64,000 nucleotides of DNA from an uncultured Pelagibacteraceae bacterium (GCA_902616245.1 CACMSB010000001.1:372001-436000), one strand, 5' to 3'. Positions 17,870 through 26,894 are shown, counted from the first letter of the stretch. Numbers and translations are program-made. Notes: a model not told the origin generated them from the letters alone.

Positions 17870-18802
17870 TTACTTTTCCTTATAGAATATTCTTCCTAAG
17901 GAAGTTGGGGTATTCAGTTTTATTTTTCTACTGTCACGAGAGATTACAACTAAAACTATTATTGTCATCAGATAAGGTAATGCACTTAAAAATTGAACCG
18001 GTATTCTAAACCCAATTGCTTGCATATGTAATTGTAGAATTGTAATCCCACCAAAAATTAAAGCACCAATTAAAACTTTTATAGGACTCCAGGTTGCAAA
18101 TACAACCAAAGCCAAAGCTATCCACCCTCTTCCAGCTGTCATATTTTCAATCCACTGTGGAGTGTATATTAAGGATAGATATGCACCTGCTAAGCCACAC
18201 ATAGCTCCTCCATAAAGAATACAACAGTATCTAACTGTAATAACATTTATACCTTGATTAGATGCCGAAACAGGCGAATCACCAACAGCTCTAACAACTA
18301 AACCTAATTTAGTTTTTTTCAAAAAATAATTAGTTAAAAATGGTAAAGCGAAAGCAAAATATAAAACTATAGAGTGTCCAAATAATATTGGACCAAAAAA
18401 CGGAATACTTTCTCTTAAACTTGAAAATAAAATTGGAAATTCTTTTCCAGGGATACCAACAAAATTTTTTCCTAACATTGCGGATAAACCAATGCCAAAA
18501 ATAGTTAATGCCAAACCCGTTGCAACATGGTTTGTAAGAAGAGATTGCGTTAAAAATCCAAAGATCAGTGAAATTATAACTCCTGAGAACATAGAGCCTA
18601 CGATTGCTATAAAAAGGTTGTCTGTTATTACCATTAAAGCAAAACCAGATATTGCTCCAATTATCATCATTCCTTCGACACCTAAATTTAAAACGCCCGA
18701 TCTTTCAGTAATTAATTCACCTGACGCAGCAAGTATTAATGGCACAGATGAAGCCATTATTGATCCTATCAGAATTCCTATAAAACTAATGTCTAAGCTC
18801 AT
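17870..18802 (-). CDS. ABC transporter permease, BMP/nucleoside type (second permease)
   Basis: Inner-membrane permease of 310 residues, of the branched-chain/ribose permease superfamily (YufQ-like partner of BMP proteins). It has 8-9 hydrophobic segments. The conserved N-terminal SVPLILAASGELITERSGVLNLGVEGMMIIGA is diagnostic: Glu-Arg-Ser-Gly-Val-Leu-Asn-Leu-Gly with Glu-Gly. VVRAVGDSPVSASNQGINV is the cytoplasmic coupling loop contacting the ATPase, and RGWIALALVVFATWSP follows. It overlaps the first permease gene by 17 bases and is followed after 88 bases by the binding-protein gene. Confidence 0.92.
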   Translation of the reverse strand: MSLDISFIGILIGSIMASSVPLILAASGELITERSGVLNLGVEGMMIIGAISGFALMVITDNLFIAIVGSMFSGVIISLIFGFLTQSLLTNHVATGLALTIFGIGLSAMLGKNFVGIPGKEFPILFSSLRESIPFFGPILFGHSIVLYFAFALPFLTNYFLKKTKLGLVVRAVGDSPVSASNQGINVITVRYCCILYGGAMCGLAGAYLSLIYTPQWIENMTAGRGWIALALVVFATWSPIKVLIGALIFGGITILQLHMQAIGFRIPVQFLSALPYLMTIIVLVVISRDSRKIKLNTPTSLGRIFYKEK

Positions 18803-19865
18803 TTTTTTTTAAATTTAAAATTTTAACTTTGAAAAAAAGCAAATAATCAGATGCGAGTAAAAAAAATAAGATCATACCCTGAAAGACTTGGCCGGTATAT
18901 TTTGGTATTTGTAAAAAAATTTGAGCCGTTTCGGCACCGAGGTATGTTAATGCAACAACCAAAGATGCAAAAATTATGCCAAAAGGATTAAGACGACCTA
19001 AAAAAGCAACAATAATTGCTGTAAAACCGTAATCGGGGGATATCATTCTATGCAGTTGTCCAATAGGCCCAGTAATTTCACCAACTCCAGCTAATCCCGC
19101 ACAAGCACCACTAATCATAAAAACAACCAAAATCATGGTTTTTCCTTTAAACCCAGCATACTTAGCAGTTTTTAAACTTAGACCAGATACTTTAATCTGA
19201 AAGCCTAAATAGGTTTTATAAAGAATAAACCAACTTAGCATAACTGCTGCAAGAGCTAAAAAAATACCAGCATGAATTCTCAAACCCTCAAATAATAATG
19301 GCATTCTAGATGAGTTACTAAATTGTCTTGTTTCAGGAAAATTAAAACCTTCAGGATTACTCCATGGCCCAACTACTAAGTAGTCTAAGAGTAGCTTTGA
19401 AACGTAAACCAACATAAGACTAACTAAAATTTCGTTTGTATTAAAATATGTTTTAAGGATTGCTGGGATAAGTGCAAAAATCATTCCCCCGATTGCTCCA
19501 GCAAGTATAACTAAAGGCAGTATATAAAAACCTTCTTGATTATAAAATAAAAGAGCAACTCCACCTCCTACAATCGCACCAAAAGTTAATTGTCCTTCTG
19601 CACCAATATTCCAATTATTACTTTTAAAACAAAATGATAATCCAATAGCAATTAAGCAAAGGGGTGTTGCTTTGAGTAATAATTCACTGAGGCCATATAA
19701 ATTTGAAATTGGAGTTATAAAGTAAAACTTAAGTGCTTCTATTGGATTAAAACCTAAAATATAAAAAATTATACCACCACCTAAAATTGTAAGTATGATT
19801 GCAATAAAAGGAGTAAAAAAATATAATGTCATTGGTACATCATTTCTTTTTTCAATTTTAATCAA
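18786..19865 (-). CDS. ABC transporter permease, BMP/nucleoside type (first permease)
   Basis: Permease of 359 residues (YufP-like) forming the membrane channel with its neighbour. LLLKATPLCLIAIGLSFCFKSNNWNIGAEGQLTFGAIVGGGVAL carries the family Asn-Ile-Gly-Ala-Glu-Gly signature. NTNEILVSLMLVYVSKLLLDYLV and GLSLKTAKYAGFKGKTMILVV (coupling helix) follow. About ten membrane segments are visible. It overlaps the ATPase gene by eight bases and the second permease by 17, so all three are probably translated in series from one mRNA. Confidence 0.92.
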   Translation of the reverse strand: MIKIEKRNDVPMTLYFFTPFIAIILTILGGGIIFYILGFNPIEALKFYFITPISNLYGLSELLLKATPLCLIAIGLSFCFKSNNWNIGAEGQLTFGAIVGGGVALLFYNQEGFYILPLVILAGAIGGMIFALIPAILKTYFNTNEILVSLMLVYVSKLLLDYLVVGPWSNPEGFNFPETRQFSNSSRMPLLFEGLRIHAGIFLALAAVMLSWFILYKTYLGFQIKVSGLSLKTAKYAGFKGKTMILVVFMISGACAGLAGVGEITGPIGQLHRMISPDYGFTAIIVAFLGRLNPFGIIFASLVVALTYLGAETAQIFLQIPKYTGQVFQGMILFFLLASDYLLFFKVKILNLKKNELRH

Positions 19866-21357
19866 TGGAACCTCCTCCCATTAGAAGTCCTAATTTTTCA
19901 GGAGTCACTTCCTCTGAAGGCATTATTTTTGAAAGCTTGCCTTTGTAAATAACTGCAATTCTATCACTGAGTTTTAATAACTCCTCCGTGTCTGTAGAAA
20001 TCAAAATCGTTGATTTTTCTTGATCATTAATTTTTATAAGTGTTTCATGAATATAATTTATTGCACCCACATCAAGTCCCCATGTTGGATTGTAACAAAT
20101 TAATAATTCCGGAGCTGTAATTAATTCCCTCCCTAAAATAAGTTTTTGCAAATTTCCACCCGATAGAAATTGACTTTTTAATTCTACATTGTCAGTATTT
20201 ACTGAGAAATCAGATAATATTTTCTTAGAATGCTCTTTAATTTTTCTTTCATTTACCAAACCTTTTTCAAAAAAATTTGATGACTTGAAATTATTTAAAG
20301 CTACATTTTCATATATTTTTAATTCAGGTACAGCTGCTTGAGATATTCTATCTTCAGGAGAAAAAGCCATTAAATACTCTCGTCGTTGCTTTGGATTTAG
20401 TTTAGCAATTTCTTTATTTCGAAAAATGATTGATGTATCAGGTGTAATTATTTCCCCACTCAAAATTTGAAAGAGTTCGTTTTGACCATTGCCAGAAATA
20501 CCTGCTATACCTAAACATTCTCCTTTCTTTACAGAAAAGTTTAGATTAACTAAATTTGTTTCAAAAGGATCATCGCTATAAAAATTTAAATGTTTTACTT
20601 TAAATATCTCATCTTTATTTTTGGAAATATTAATTTTTTTCTTAATTTTCGCTAGTTTTTGACCAACCATCTTATTTGCGAGAGTTTCAACTTTTTCATT
20701 TTGTGTTTGGCTAACAGATACGACCTTACCTTTTCGCATTACTGCAACTTCATCGCATAAAGACAAAACTTCTTTTAGTTTGTGAGTAATGTAAATAATT
20801 AATATTCCTTCATCACAGAACTTTTTTAAAGATATAAATAATTCCTCTGTTTCTTGCTCAGTCAAAACAGATGTAGGCTCGTCCATGATTAGAACTTTAG
20901 GGCTTCTTAAAAGACATCTTATAATCTCAACTTTTTGCTTTTGTCCTGCAGATAAATTTAATACAGGAACATCAAGGTCAATACTAAAGTTATATTTTTT
21001 AAATATTTCATTTATTCTTACCCTTAAACTTTTGTTATCTTCAGTTGCATCTATACTTAAGTTTTCAAATACTGATAAAGTTTCAAATAAATTGAAATGC
21101 TGAAAAACCATTCCAATTTTATTTTTTTTGGCATCGAGTGGAGAATTTAATTTTAAATTTTTTTCATTTAAAAAAACCTCACCATTATCTGGGCTTATTA
21201 CGCCAGACAAAATTTTTACCAATGTGGATTTGCCAGCTCCGTTCTCTCCTAATAGTGCGTATATTTTTCCACTTTTAAATTGAAGAGATACGTTATCATT
21301 AGCTATACATCCTGGATATATTTTTGATATATTTGATATTCTTAAGTCTGTTGCCAT
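19858..21357 (-). CDS. ABC transporter ATP-binding protein, BMP/nucleoside type (double ATPase)
   Basis: Tandem nucleotide-binding protein of 499 residues (YufO/RbsA architecture) that powers the importer. First half: Walker A GENGAGKSTLVKIL, signature LSAGQKQKVEIIRCL, Walker B VLIMDEPTSVL. Second half: a degenerate Walker A (GISGNGQNELFQIL, with Asn-Glu for Lys-Ser/Thr), signature LSGGNLQKLILGREL, and LLICYNPTWGLDVG in place of a canonical Walker B. Such asymmetry is usual in this family. It is the first gene of the minus-strand operon. The 138-base region up to the divergent lipoprotein gene should hold its promoter, though I see no convincing -35/-10 pair. Confidence 0.93.
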   Translation of the reverse strand: MATDLRISNISKIYPGCIANDNVSLQFKSGKIYALLGENGAGKSTLVKILSGVISPDNGEVFLNEKNLKLNSPLDAKKNKIGMVFQHFNLFETLSVFENLSIDATEDNKSLRVRINEIFKKYNFSIDLDVPVLNLSAGQKQKVEIIRCLLRSPKVLIMDEPTSVLTEQETEELFISLKKFCDEGILIIYITHKLKEVLSLCDEVAVMRKGKVVSVSQTQNEKVETLANKMVGQKLAKIKKKINISKNKDEIFKVKHLNFYSDDPFETNLVNLNFSVKKGECLGIAGISGNGQNELFQILSGEIITPDTSIIFRNKEIAKLNPKQRREYLMAFSPEDRISQAAVPELKIYENVALNNFKSSNFFEKGLVNERKIKEHSKKILSDFSVNTDNVELKSQFLSGGNLQKLILGRELITAPELLICYNPTWGLDVGAINYIHETLIKINDQEKSTILISTDTEELLKLSDRIAVIYKGKLSKIMPSEEVTPEKLGLLMGGGSID

Positions 21358-21495
21358 AGCATTTCTTTAATATAATAAATCAATAACTCAATAATCTTTA
21401 AAATTTCCTATCTTTTCAAATTTGTATTAAATTCAAACAATTTAATGAAAGTTTTGAACAAATTGTTAACATAATTCAACTTTAGGTATGTATTA

Positions 21496-21828
21496 ATGAT
21501 TATTGCTTTTAAAAATAATACTTTATCAAAAAAATTTGTTGCGCTGTTTATCACATTAACAATAATTTTTTTAACCGGATGCCAAACAATTAAAAAGAAA
21601 TCTGATGAAGTGGCTGAAAAAGAGAATGAAAAATTTGGTCAATTCGTTGGAAAAGAAGTTAATGAGATGAGATTAGAATTAGGCTCACCTTCAGAAGATT
21701 TTGTCAATGAACTTGGAAATGAAATGCTTATCTACAAAACAAAAAAATATGGAATTCCTTGTGAAAGAAAATTTGAGGTGAATGCATCCGGGGTTATTAT
21801 CGGATTTAGCTCTAGTGGATGTATTTAG
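21496..21828 (+). CDS. Small conserved lipoprotein, function unknown
   Basis: Lipoprotein of 110 residues. The signal peptide ends in IIFLTGCQTIK, so Cys29 is the expected lipidated residue. The mature part begins with a charged helix (KKKSDEVAEKENEKFGQFVGKEVNEMRLELGSPSEDF). That stretch resembles the start of the SmpA/OmlA (BamE-like) fold, where a helix precedes a Leu-Gly-x-Pro turn. NEMLIYKTKKYGIPCERKFEVNASGVIIGFSSSGCI then reads like beta strands with two Cys that may pair. I do not recognise a named family, and a BamE-like role is only a structural guess. It stands alone, followed by a hairpin. Confidence 0.75.
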   Translation: MIIAFKNNTLSKKFVALFITLTIIFLTGCQTIKKKSDEVAEKENEKFGQFVGKEVNEMRLELGSPSEDFVNELGNEMLIYKTKKYGIPCERKFEVNASGVIIGFSSSGCI

Positions 21829-21829
21829 T

Positions 21830-21852
21830 CTTGTGGGGACTAGCCCCACAAG
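21830..21852. terminator. GC-rich hairpin between convergent genes
   Basis: Perfect 9-base inverted repeat CTTGTGGGG (21830-21838) and CCCCACAAG (21844-21852) with a 5-base loop. It lies two bases after the lipoprotein stop and eight bases before the end of the convergent hsp20 gene. The T-run is weak on both sides, so termination or 3'-end protection is inferred from stem strength and position. Confidence 0.65.
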
Positions 21853-21860
21853 CAAGGTAC

Positions 21861-22307
21861 TTATTTAATTTCAATAAGTTTCTTTTTTTTATGTTCTGGA
21901 ATAATCCTTTCACAGGCAATTGTTAAAAGACCATCTTTTAACTCTGCGCCATTCACTTTTACGTCATCAGCAATTGTAAATGATCTCGCAAATTGTCTTT
22001 GCGATATACCTTTGTGGATTATCTCTCCATCTTGGTTTTTGTTTTCACTTCTATCAACTTGTTTAGTTCTTACAGTTAATAGATTATCTTCAAACTCTAC
22101 CTCAACATCTTTTTTGTTAAAACCAGCTAAAGCAACCTCAATTGAGTAGTTATCTTTACCAGTTCTTCTTATGTTGTAAGGTGGGTAGTTTGATTGCATA
22201 CTTAAACCACCATTGCCCAACATGCTTTCGAACTGGTCAAACATATCGTCAAAACCAATTGAGAAAGGCCGAAGTGAGTTGAAAATTGATAGATCCTTAC
22301 TTGTCAT
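21861..22307 (-). CDS. Small heat shock protein (Hsp20/IbpA family)
   Basis: ATP-independent holdase of 148 residues. The N-terminal arm IFNSLRPFSIGFDDMFDQFESML is the IbpA type. The alpha-crystallin domain covers about 43-135 (YPPYNIRRTGKDNYSIEVALAGFNKKDVEVEFEDNLLTVRTKQ). QRQFARSFTIADDVKVNGAELKDGLLTIACERIIPE follows, with the conserved Ala-x-x-x-Gly-Leu-Leu-x-Ile motif. The start has a strong ribosome site (AAAGGAGGAT). Upstream lie a CTTGAA-N17-CATATA promoter-like element matching the one before groES, and an inverted repeat at the predicted transcript start. Confidence 0.95.
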   Translation of the reverse strand: MTSKDLSIFNSLRPFSIGFDDMFDQFESMLGNGGLSMQSNYPPYNIRRTGKDNYSIEVALAGFNKKDVEVEFEDNLLTVRTKQVDRSENKNQDGEIIHKGISQRQFARSFTIADDVKVNGAELKDGLLTIACERIIPEHKKKKLIEIK

Positions 22308-22339
22308 ATTATCCTCCTTTAATTAAGCAAGTTTATTTA

Positions 22340-22366
22340 TTGCTAGCCCCATTAGGCGACTAACAA
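22340..22366 (-). promoter_or_regulatory. Inverted repeat in hsp20 5' leader (operator or RNA thermometer candidate)
   Basis: On the minus strand TTGTTAG (22366-22360) pairs with CTAGCAA (22346-22340). This is a 7-base stem with one G-U pair and a 13-base interior that is partly complementary. It sits at the transcript start predicted from the upstream heat-shock-like promoter, about 32 bases before the ATG. The position suits a repressor site or part of a thermosensing leader. It does not match CIRCE. Confidence 0.4.
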
Positions 22367-22370
22367 TGTT

Positions 22371-22399
22371 TATATGGTAATTAATTTTGATATTTCAAG
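22371..22399 (-). promoter_or_regulatory. Candidate heat-shock sigma (RpoH-type) promoter of hsp20
   Basis: Minus strand reads CTTGAA (22399-22394), 17 bases, CATATA (22376-22371). The same -35 and spacing precede groES (CTTGAA-N17-CTATAT at 42922-42894). CTTGAA is the conserved RpoH -35 element. The -35 overlaps the stop codon of the upstream oligopeptidase gene. The predicted leader is about 55 bases. Confidence 0.55.
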
Positions 22400-24482
22400 A
22401 TCGAGTGTTTAATTTTCCAGCTATTTTCAAAGCGAATGCGTAGTCAACAGCAATCTCTTCAATTGCTCCATCTCTTCCGGATTTTCCTCCGTGACCTGCA
22501 TTCATTTCTGTTTTTAATAAAAGTAAATTGTTATCCGTTTTGTAATCCCTTAATTTTGCAGTAAATTTTGCTGGCTCATCAAATAATACCCTGTTATCAC
22601 TTAGACTTGTTGTTATCAAAATGTTTGGGTAATCCATCTTTTTTATATTGTTATAAGGTGCATATGAAAATATGTAATCAAAGTGTTCTTTTTTATCTTT
22701 AGCATTTCCAAATTCATCAAATTCGCCGACTGTTAATGGTAACGAATGGTCTAAGTTTGTGGTCAACGAGTCAACGAAAGGAACAGCCATTACAATACCC
22801 AAAAATAAATCAGGCGCTTGGTTAACAACGGCTCCCATTAAAAGACCTCCAGCAGATCCACCCATTCCAATAATATTACCTTTAGAGGTAAACTTTTTTT
22901 CAATTAAAAATTTTGCAGAAGCAATGTAATCTTCAAATGTATTTTTCTTGTTTAATAATTTTCCTTCTTTCCACCATTTCATTCCTTTTTCCATACCGCC
23001 TCTAATATGAGCAGTTACCCATATAATATCTCGCTCTATTAAACTTATTCTGGTTGAAGAAAAACTTGGTGACATAGAACTTCCGTATGATCCGTATCCA
23101 TATAATAATAATTTTGCAGATCCATCTAATTTAGTTTTTTTATGTCTTGTTATTGTAAGAGGAACCAATCTTCCATCATGAGAGGTACACTCTAGTCTTT
23201 CAACTATATAGTTATCAGAATTATGGCCACTAGGAATCTCTTGTTCTTTTACTATTTTTTTCTCCTTTGTTTTAAGATTGTATAGGTAAGTCCTTCCAGG
23301 AGTTTTTGGTGATGAATATGATAAATAAACGGTATCAGTATTTCTATTTCTTTGGGTTAACGATACACCGGGCACTATAACTTTTTCATCTGAAAAAAAT
23401 ATTTCTTCCTCTTCATTATTTTTTGGATTTCTTAATATTAATTTTGATAATGCATTAGAAGTTTCAGATCTTATAATCCAATTATCTAAGAAAATTAATC
23501 CACCAATTAAAACTTCATCTCGTGCAGGTATAAATATTTCCCAGTCCTTTTTTTTTAAATCATTTGTTTTTTCGATTTTAAAATCTTCTGCATCTTCATT
23601 TGTATGTTTATAGAAATTACCATTCCATGAATTGACCGAATATATTATCCCTCTTTTTCTTTTATCAATTAGTTTTGGTTTTGGAATTATTTCATCTGCT
23701 TTAAAATAATACTGTTCCGAGGTATTATGATCTGATGACGTAATAAAAAAATACTTTTCATCAGAGCTAAGACCTATTCCTACAGTAAATGCTTCACTTT
23801 CTTCTTTAAAAATAAGAATATCCTTAGTACTAGAAGCTCCAATTTCGTGCCTGTAAATTTCTCTCGGTCTATGATTGTCATCAAGCTTTGAGTAAAAAAT
23901 ATATTTGTCATCTAAACTAAATGTTATTCCACCACTAGTATTTTCAATTTTTTCACCAACTTGTTCTCGACTTTTAATATCTCTTATATGTATGGTATAA
24001 TATTCAGATCCTTTTAAATCTAATGAATAAGCTAGCAATTTATCATTATAGCTAACTTCTAGGTCTCCAAGCCCAAAATATTCTGTTTTAAGCTTTTCTT
24101 TTTCTAAATCACCATTCCAAATTTCTTCTATTTCTTCAGAGTCAATTTTTTTTCTTAACTTTATAGAATAGTTTCCTTTTGTTGTTGTTTTTGTCCAATA
24201 GCTATATCTTACATCTTTAAATGGAAGAGACTCATCATCAAGTTTAATTCTACCCTTTATCTCATCAAATAAAACTTTTTGAATTTCCTTTGTATCTGAC
24301 ATTTGATGACTAAAATAATCATTTTCATCCTCAAGATATTTTCTAACCTCTGGTAATAATTTTGAACTATCTTTCAATACATCAAGTATGTTTTCCTGAT
24401 GTATCCAACTATAATCGTCTTCCCAGGTTACGTTGTGACAAGATTTTAATTCTGGTTTTTTTTTAAGCTGTGGTATTTTCAT
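22395..24482 (-). CDS. ptrB: Oligopeptidase B-like S9 family serine peptidase
   Basis: Prolyl-oligopeptidase-fold enzyme of 695 residues, probably cytoplasmic, cleaving short peptides after basic residues if it behaves like PtrB. The N-terminal region to about 410 is the beta-propeller lid (WEDDYSWIHQENILDVLKD, YYTIHIRDIKS). The catalytic alpha/beta hydrolase follows: LLYGYGSYGSSMSPSFS, HIRGGMEKGMKWWKEGK, then MGGSAGGLLMGAVVNQ with the nucleophile Ser, and MNAGHGGKSGRDG with the catalytic His. The length matches oligopeptidase B (about 680-710). It stands alone on the minus strand, divergent from the J-domain gene by 17 bases. Confidence 0.93.
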   Translation of the reverse strand: MKIPQLKKKPELKSCHNVTWEDDYSWIHQENILDVLKDSSKLLPEVRKYLEDENDYFSHQMSDTKEIQKVLFDEIKGRIKLDDESLPFKDVRYSYWTKTTTKGNYSIKLRKKIDSEEIEEIWNGDLEKEKLKTEYFGLGDLEVSYNDKLLAYSLDLKGSEYYTIHIRDIKSREQVGEKIENTSGGITFSLDDKYIFYSKLDDNHRPREIYRHEIGASSTKDILIFKEESEAFTVGIGLSSDEKYFFITSSDHNTSEQYYFKADEIIPKPKLIDKRKRGIIYSVNSWNGNFYKHTNEDAEDFKIEKTNDLKKKDWEIFIPARDEVLIGGLIFLDNWIIRSETSNALSKLILRNPKNNEEEEIFFSDEKVIVPGVSLTQRNRNTDTVYLSYSSPKTPGRTYLYNLKTKEKKIVKEQEIPSGHNSDNYIVERLECTSHDGRLVPLTITRHKKTKLDGSAKLLLYGYGSYGSSMSPSFSSTRISLIERDIIWVTAHIRGGMEKGMKWWKEGKLLNKKNTFEDYIASAKFLIEKKFTSKGNIIGMGGSAGGLLMGAVVNQAPDLFLGIVMAVPFVDSLTTNLDHSLPLTVGEFDEFGNAKDKKEHFDYIFSYAPYNNIKKMDYPNILITTSLSDNRVLFDEPAKFTAKLRDYKTDNNLLLLKTEMNAGHGGKSGRDGAIEEIAVDYAFALKIAGKLNTRS

Positions 24483-24499
24483 TTAAATTTAATTAATTT

Positions 24500-25009
24500 A
24501 TGAATATTTTTTTTGCAATACTAATTATCTTTATAATTCTTTATATTTTACTCAATTGGTTTGCCAAAACTTCGACAAAAAAAATATCAAAATTTTTAAG
24601 AACATTTATTATAATTTCTTCAATATTGTTAGCGGTAATAATGGCATATGCTGGAAGGTACATTTTTTCTTTACCTTTTATGTTGGCCATTTTGCCATTA
24701 ATAAAGACAAAAGCTGGTATTTCGTTATTTCAATTGTTTAGATTATGGGGCCTTTTAAGAGTATTGAAAAATTCTGGAAGGTTTAATTTTAACCAATTTA
24801 ACCAAACCGTTTCATCTCAAGCAATGTCTATTGATGAATCTTATAGAATTTTAAATTTAGACCCCAAAAAAAAATACACAAAAGACGAAGTATTGCAATC
24901 TTATAAAAAAATAATGAAAAAAATACATCCTGATAGAAGTCCGGAATTAAATAATATTGCAACATTGGTAAATGAAGCCAAAGAGAACATTATTAAAAAT
25001 ATTAGCTAA
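24500..25009 (+). CDS. Membrane-anchored J-domain protein (TIM14-like)
   Basis: Protein of 169 residues with two or three hydrophobic segments at the N-terminus (about 2-18, 36-52 and 57-68). A C-terminal J domain of about 55 residues follows: MSIDESYRILNLDPKKKYTKDEVLQSYKKIMKKIHPDRSPE, with the essential His-Pro-Asp. The layout of membrane anchor followed by terminal J domain is shared with alphaproteobacterial relatives of mitochondrial TIM14/Pam18. It would stimulate DnaK at the inner membrane. The client is unknown. It converges on the GT9 gene with an 8-base overlap. Confidence 0.85.
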   Translation: MNIFFAILIIFIILYILLNWFAKTSTKKISKFLRTFIIISSILLAVIMAYAGRYIFSLPFMLAILPLIKTKAGISLFQLFRLWGLLRVLKNSGRFNFNQFNQTVSSQAMSIDESYRILNLDPKKKYTKDEVLQSYKKIMKKIHPDRSPELNNIATLVNEAKENIIKNIS

Positions 25010-25961
25010 TTAAGATCTGAAATTTCTCAAAGATTTTTAACGGATTTATTCGCTCCTTACCTTCCGTTCCATGAGTAACATTCTTTACACCATCTGGTAT
25101 AAGAGGATGCATTTTGGAATTATAACTTCCATATATTAGTGGGGTATCTGACATTAAAACAATAGTTGGTTTTCCTAACGCAGCAGATAAATGGCTGAAA
25201 CTTGAATCATTACAAACAGCAATATTACAATTTTTTATTATAGGTAAAGTTTCAGAAATACTAAGTTCATTTAATGGAGTACATAAATTCTTATGGTAAC
25301 TTAAAATTTCATTCATAATTTCAATTTCTTCATTTTTGTTACCCGTAGCTAAAAAAAATCTGCATTTAAAGTTTTTTAAACATAAATCCATAAATTCTAC
25401 AAATATTTTTGGTGGAACTCTTTTTGTTGGTCCCGATCCACCAATTCCTAACAATATATTTTTCACCTCATCACTAAAATTAAATTGTAACTTTATCTTT
25501 TGAACATTTTCATTTTTAACATCAATAACTGGGTCACTTTTAATTTCTAGATTAAAATTATTTTTTAATAATTTATTAGCAGCTTCTATAATATGCTGAT
25601 TTTTTTTTTTAAATAATGGGTATTGATAAATATCATTAATTCCTGCAAACTTACAAACTAACTTATATCTAAGTGAAGAATTAAAAATTAGTACTTTATC
25701 AAATTGATATTTTTTAATATCAGAAACTAGTCGAAAAAATCCGTTCAATCCGTCGTGAAAACCTTTCTTAGTTTGATCTCTTTTTAAAATAATAATTTCA
25801 TTAATGTATTTATTATCTTTAATTAAGTGTTCAGCTTTTGAATTTTCTTTTACTAATAAAGTTACTTGACTGTTATATTTTTTTGCAATGGCTTCTATGT
25901 ATGGAAGAAATATTACCATATCACCAATTCCCATCCTGTTTTGAATTGCTAAGATTTTCAT
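25002..25961 (-). CDS. Glycosyltransferase family 9 (heptosyltransferase-like)
   Basis: GT9 protein of 319 residues, in the ADP-heptose:LPS heptosyltransferase family. MKILAIQNRMGIGDMVIFLPYIEAIAKKY is the characteristic N-terminal Rossmann start. The C-terminal domain has ILLGIGGSGPTKRVPPKIFVEF and CNDSSFSHLSAALGKPTIVLMSDTP, matching the nucleotide-sugar site (the Asn-Asp-Ser-x-x-x-His pattern). It probably adds a sugar to LPS core or another surface glycan. Donor and acceptor cannot be set from sequence. It is a single gene, 48 bases from the divergent aldolase-family gene. Confidence 0.86.
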   Translation of the reverse strand: MKILAIQNRMGIGDMVIFLPYIEAIAKKYNSQVTLLVKENSKAEHLIKDNKYINEIIILKRDQTKKGFHDGLNGFFRLVSDIKKYQFDKVLIFNSSLRYKLVCKFAGINDIYQYPLFKKKNQHIIEAANKLLKNNFNLEIKSDPVIDVKNENVQKIKLQFNFSDEVKNILLGIGGSGPTKRVPPKIFVEFMDLCLKNFKCRFFLATGNKNEEIEIMNEILSYHKNLCTPLNELSISETLPIIKNCNIAVCNDSSFSHLSAALGKPTIVLMSDTPLIYGSYNSKMHPLIPDGVKNVTHGTEGKERINPLKIFEKFQILIS

Positions 25962-26009
25962 GTATTTTTAAAACCTTTACTATTTTATATTTTTATATAA
26001 ATTTTTGGT

Positions 26010-26894
26010 ATGGGATATTTCAATGGTATTTATGCGGCAAGCCTTTCTATACTTGATAATAATTTACAGTTAGATTGCGAAAAAACATTAAAACATGCTG
26101 AAAATCTAATTGAAAAAGGTTGCCATGGAGTAATATTTTTTGGCAGCACAGGCCAATCTCAATTAATTTCGTTAAGCGAGAAAATTAAACTCATTAATAT
26201 TTTACCTAACAGCAAACATAAAGATAAATTTATTATTGGGACTGGACTAAATTCGTTGGGAGATAATATTAATTTGCTTAATATTTCAAAATCAATTGGT
26301 TTTGAAAATTTTTTAGTTATGCCACCAGCATACTATAAATATAACGATGATGATGTTTTAAATTTTTATTCCAAATTAATAGAAAATGTCAAAGATTGTA
26401 GAATAATTTTATATAATTTTGAAAAGTTATCTGGATATAAATTTAGCATCGAATGTGTTTCAAAGTTAGCAGAAAGCTTTCCTAAAAATGTTCTCGGAGT
26501 AAAGGATAGTAGTTACAACTTGTATGAAAATTTAAAGATTGAAAATTTTTCTGTCATGCCTGGATCTGAAAGTAAATTATTGAAGGGCCTAGAATTAGGA
26601 TGCTCAGGTATTATTACAGCAACAACGAATGTCACCTCTTATTTAGCAAGAGATGTGTATGATAAATTTAAAAATAATTTAAATCAAACATCAAACGAAA
26701 AACTTTGTATGGTAAGAAGTATATTTGACAAATATAATCTCATTTCAGGCTTGCATACGTTCATGAGCACAGAAGATTCTGATTTTAAAAATTTAATTCC
26801 ACCTTTAAAACTTTTATCCAAAGATGAAGAAAAATTATTTTTTTCAGAATTAGATAAATTAAATTTTAGTATAAATAATCTCAAAGCAGCATAA
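26010..26894 (+). CDS. DHDPS/N-acetylneuraminate lyase family aldolase, substrate unknown
   Basis: TIM-barrel class I aldolase of 294 residues, in the DapA/NanA superfamily. The N-terminus has GYFNGIYAASLSILDNNLQLD and GVIFFGSTGQSQLISLSEK, where the usual Gly-Thr-Thr-Gly-Glu is replaced by Gly-Ser-Thr-Gly-Gln. The catalytic Tyr lies in IILYNFEKLSGY and the Schiff-base Lys in VLGVKDSS. The altered phosphate/carboxylate loop and YNFEKLSG in place of Tyr-Asn-x-Pro argue against true dihydrodipicolinate synthase. It is coupled to cfa by a one-base stop/start overlap. Confidence 0.83.
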   Translation: MGYFNGIYAASLSILDNNLQLDCEKTLKHAENLIEKGCHGVIFFGSTGQSQLISLSEKIKLINILPNSKHKDKFIIGTGLNSLGDNINLLNISKSIGFENFLVMPPAYYKYNDDDVLNFYSKLIENVKDCRIILYNFEKLSGYKFSIECVSKLAESFPKNVLGVKDSSYNLYENLKIENFSVMPGSESKLLKGLELGCSGIITATTNVTSYLARDVYDKFKNNLNQTSNEKLCMVRSIFDKYNLISGLHTFMSTEDSDFKNLIPPLKLLSKDEEKLFFSELDKLNFSINNLKAA

